Assembly (NCBI GenBank): GCA_025924275.1
Contig: JAICEH010000092.1
Location: 1 to 8,045 of the forward strand
Reading direction: 5' to 3'
DNA: 8,045 bases
Source: Gemmatimonadales bacterium
GTDB lineage: Bacteria > Gemmatimonadota > Gemmatimonadetes > Gemmatimonadales > GWC2-71-9
Shown: positions 6,132 to 8,045 of the stretch, in pieces
Layout of the letters: every line of letters starts with the position of its first letter
Position numbering within the stretch: position 1 is the stretch's first letter
The notes under the pieces: generated by a model
The model's database searches: none
The model's input: the letters and a program-made list of their open reading frames with translations, nothing else
Told to the model about the DNA's origin: nothing
Translations under genes and position numbers: made by a program

Positions 6132-7250
6132 ATGCCCACCACCACTTCCGCCGCCCCCGCCACGGCCGCCGGTTTCGGCCGCTTCTTCCTGCCCGGGCCC
6201 ACCGAGGTCCATCCCGACGTCCTCGCCGCGCAGACCCGGCCGATGATCGGCCATCGCGGCAAGGGGATGGAGGAGTTGCTCGGCCGGCTGCAGCCAGGCC
6301 TCCAGGCGCTCTTCCGCACCCGCCGGCCGGTGTACCTTGGCGCCTGTTCGGCGACGGGATTCATGGAGGGCGCCATCCGGAACTGCGCGGGCCGCCGGGT
6401 GCTCGCCCTCGTGAACGGCGCCTTCTCCGAGCGTTTCTTCCGGATTGCCCGGGCCAACGGGATCGAGGCCGATGCGCTGGCGGTCGAGTGGGGCCAGGCG
6501 CACGACCCGGCCCTGGTGGCGGAGGCCCTCGCGCGGAAGCCGTACGACGCGGTGACGGTGGTCCACTCGGAGACCTCGACCGGGGTGCTGAACCCGGTCC
6601 GGGAGCTGGCCGAGGTCTGCCACTCCGCCGGGGACGTGCTCCTGCTCGTGGACAGCGTGACTGGCGTCGCCGGAACGCCGGTGGAGCCCGACGCCTGGGG
6701 TCTCGACCTGGTCCTCACCGGATCCCAGAAGGCGCTGGCCCTGCCGCCGGGCCTCGCGCTCGGCGTGCTCCAGCCCCCGGCCCTGGCCCGGGCGGAGCGG
6801 ACCGTGAACCGGGGCGTCTACTTCGATTTCCTGGAATACGAGGCGGCGGCGCAGAAGCACTCCACCGTGAACACGCCGGCCATCTCCCTCCTCTACGCCC
6901 TCGAGGCACAGCTCGCGCGGATCGCCGCCGAGGGCGTCGAGGCCCGCTGGGCGCGTCACCGGGCGATGGCCGAGCGCACCTGGGCCTGGGTGGAGGAGAT
7001 GCGGGCGCGGGGAGCGGTCGCGGGGGTGCTGGCGCCGCCCGGGTTCCGCTCCCCCACGGTCACCTGCATCTCCCTGGCCGGTGACCGGACCGGCCCCGCG
7101 GTCGCCGCGGCGATGAAGGCCCGGGGCTTCGTGATCGGCGCCGGCTACGGCAAGCTCAAGGACCCGACGTTCCGCATCGGGCACATGGGTGATCACACGG
7201 TCGCCGGGCTCGAGGTGTTGCTCGACGCCCTGACGGAGGTGCTCCAGTGA
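6132..7250 (+). CDS. Class-V PLP aminotransferase, probable phosphoserine aminotransferase
   Basis: This 372-residue cytoplasmic enzyme belongs to the alanine-glyoxylate/serine-pyruvate branch of class-V (fold type I) aminotransferases. Seen are the N-terminal FLPGPTEVHP (19-28), the HSETSTG segment (145-151), the PLP-pyridine aspartate D174 in LVDSVTG, the Schiff-base lysine K200 in LTGSQKAL, STVNTPAISLL (244-254) and the carboxylate-binding R348 in FRIGHMGD. Between serB and serA it most likely converts 3-phosphohydroxypyruvate plus glutamate to phosphoserine plus 2-oxoglutarate, although it does not look like canonical E. coli SerC. That assignment rests on gene order; alanine-glyoxylate or serine-glyoxylate activity is the alternative. 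The ATG has no clear Shine-Dalgarno and follows serB by 7 bases, suggesting re-initiation by ribosomes finishing serB. The first 13 residues are Thr/Ala-rich and probably disordered. The stop overlaps the serA start. Confidence 0.92.
   Translation: MPTTTSAAPATAAGFGRFFLPGPTEVHPDVLAAQTRPMIGHRGKGMEELLGRLQPGLQALFRTRRPVYLGACSATGFMEGAIRNCAGRRVLALVNGAFSERFFRIARANGIEADALAVEWGQAHDPALVAEALARKPYDAVTVVHSETSTGVLNPVRELAEVCHSAGDVLLLVDSVTGVAGTPVEPDAWGLDLVLTGSQKALALPPGLALGVLQPPALARAERTVNRGVYFDFLEYEAAAQKHSTVNTPAISLLYALEAQLARIAAEGVEARWARHRAMAERTWAWVEEMRARGAVAGVLAPPGFRSPTVTCISLAGDRTGPAVAAAMKARGFVIGAGYGKLKDPTFRIGHMGDHTVAGLEVLLDALTEVLQ
7235..7239 (+). promoter_or_regulatory. Strong ribosome binding site of serA
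   Basis: GGAGG is followed seven bases later by the GTG at 7247. It is the best Shine-Dalgarno in the window and fixes the serA start inside the end of the aminotransferase gene. Confidence 0.7.
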
Positions 7251-8045
7251 CCCCGAAGCGCTGGCGGGTGCTGGTCACCGACAGCATCGACCGCGACGGC
7301 CTCCGGCCACTCGCCGAGGACGGCCGGTTCGAGCTCCTCGAGCGCGGGACGCTCAAGCCCGCCGAGCTCGCCGAGGCGCTCGACGGCGTCGAGGCGCTGC
7401 TGGTGCGGAGCGCCACGAGGGTGCCCCGGGAGGCCTTGGTCCGCGCCAAGCGGCTCCGGATCATCGGGCGCGCCGGGGTGGGCGTCGACACGATCGACCT
7501 GGATGCGGCCACCGAGCGGGGGGTCGCGGTGGTGAACGCCCCGGGCGGCAACACCGTCGCGGTGGCGGAGCTGACCTTCGCCCTCCTGCTGGCCCTGGTG
7601 CGGAAGATTCCCGCCGCCGACCGCTCGATGCGGGCGGGCGGCTGGGATCGAAGCCGGCTGGGCGGCACCGAGCTCAACGGCAAGGTGCTCGGCCTGATCG
7701 GTGCCGGGCGCGTGGGAGCGGAGGTCGCCCGGCGGGCCCGGTCTTTCGGGATGGCGGTCGTCGCCCACGACCCGTTCCTCGCCCCGGAGCGGGCGCACGA
7801 GCTGGAGATCGAACTCCTCGCGCTCGACGACCTGCTCCGCCGCTGCGACGTCGTGAGCCTGCACACGCCCCTCACCGACCAGACCCGCGGGATGGTGGGC
7901 GCCCGCGAGCTGGCCCTGATGCCCGCCGACGCGATCCTGCTCAACGCCGCGCGGGGCGGCGTGGTCGACGAGGGCGCGCTGGTCGACGCCCTCCGGGAGG
8001 GCCGGCTGGGCGGCGCGGCCCTCGACGTCTACGCCGCGGAGCCGC
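7247..8045 (+). CDS. serA: D-3-phosphoglycerate dehydrogenase (SerA), 3' end outside the window
   Basis: SerA uses NAD+ to oxidise 3-phosphoglycerate to 3-phosphohydroxypyruvate, the first step of serine synthesis. The visible 266 residues begin MTPKRWRVLVTDSIDRDG. They contain the substrate loop RAGVGVDTID (75-84), NAPGGNT (97-103), the Rossmann motif GAGRVG (152-157) with the ribose-binding D175, SLHTPLT (204-210), NAARGG with catalytic R236, and DVYAAEP with E265. The catalytic histidine and any C-terminal ASB/ACT domains lie beyond the window, so I cannot say whether this is the short or the serine-regulated long form. The GTG overlaps the preceding stop as GTGA. There is no stop codon before the window end. 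Confidence 0.95.
   Translation, partial: MTPKRWRVLVTDSIDRDGLRPLAEDGRFELLERGTLKPAELAEALDGVEALLVRSATRVPREALVRAKRLRIIGRAGVGVDTIDLDAATERGVAVVNAPGGNTVAVAELTFALLLALVRKIPAADRSMRAGGWDRSRLGGTELNGKVLGLIGAGRVGAEVARRARSFGMAVVAHDPFLAPERAHELEIELLALDDLLRRCDVVSLHTPLTDQTRGMVGARELALMPADAILLNAARGGVVDEGALVDALREGRLGGAALDVYAAEP

Noticed and set aside
4598..6718. A 706-codon minus-strand open frame
   Set aside because: It lies antisense to the MATE, serB and aminotransferase genes, all of which have intact family motifs. The translated product is low-complexity Arg/Ser/Pro sequence.
6039..7196. A 385-codon minus-strand open frame
   Set aside because: It is antisense to the aminotransferase and is His/Arg/Gly-rich without a recognisable fold.

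Overview
The window looks like ordinary chromosomal sequence from a very GC-rich bacterium. Third codon positions are almost always G or C, GTG starts are common, and the opposite strand carries long spurious open frames. The mix of features fits Gemmatimonadota or a similar environmental phylum: a membrane-anchored Ser/Thr kinase, TANNNT-type -10 boxes that sit on start codons, and a PSPH-type phosphoserine phosphatase. That placement is an inference, not read from a marker gene. There is no sign of a mobile element, prophage, CRISPR array or long repeat, and no gap over 300 bases lacks a gene.

Layout. (1) Bases 1-57 are the 3' part of a tRNA-Pro(UGG). It is followed at once by a kinase with six predicted membrane helices ahead of a complete Ser/Thr kinase domain (108-1745, +). 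(2) On the minus strand, murB (2760-3839) and a secreted protein of unknown function (1667-2755) form a two-gene unit. The secreted-protein gene converges on the kinase gene, and their 3' ends overlap by 79 bp. (3) A divergent intergenic region of about 100 bp leads to tRNA-Arg(UCU) (3942-4015). (4) A plus-strand operon follows: a MATE-family transporter (4035-5447), serB (5444-6124), a class-V aminotransferase that very probably acts as phosphoserine aminotransferase (6132-7250), and serA, cut by the window end (7247-8045+).

How the genes work together. The last three genes supply the whole phosphorylated serine pathway: SerA oxidises 3-phosphoglycerate, the aminotransferase makes phosphoserine, and SerB releases serine. 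The gene order is the reverse of the reaction order. Stop and start codons overlap or nearly touch at every junction, so translation is probably coupled, and the MATE transporter gene heads the same unit. MurB performs the reductive step of UDP-MurNAc synthesis for peptidoglycan. Its partner gene is exported and has a CxxC motif and one LVIVD-like beta-propeller motif.

I did not find an obviously new system. The points most worth a second look are the leaderless-type starts of murB and the MATE gene, the transporter-serine operon, the murB-linked secreted protein, the kinase that seems to depend on read-through from tRNA-Pro, and the convergent 3' overlap.
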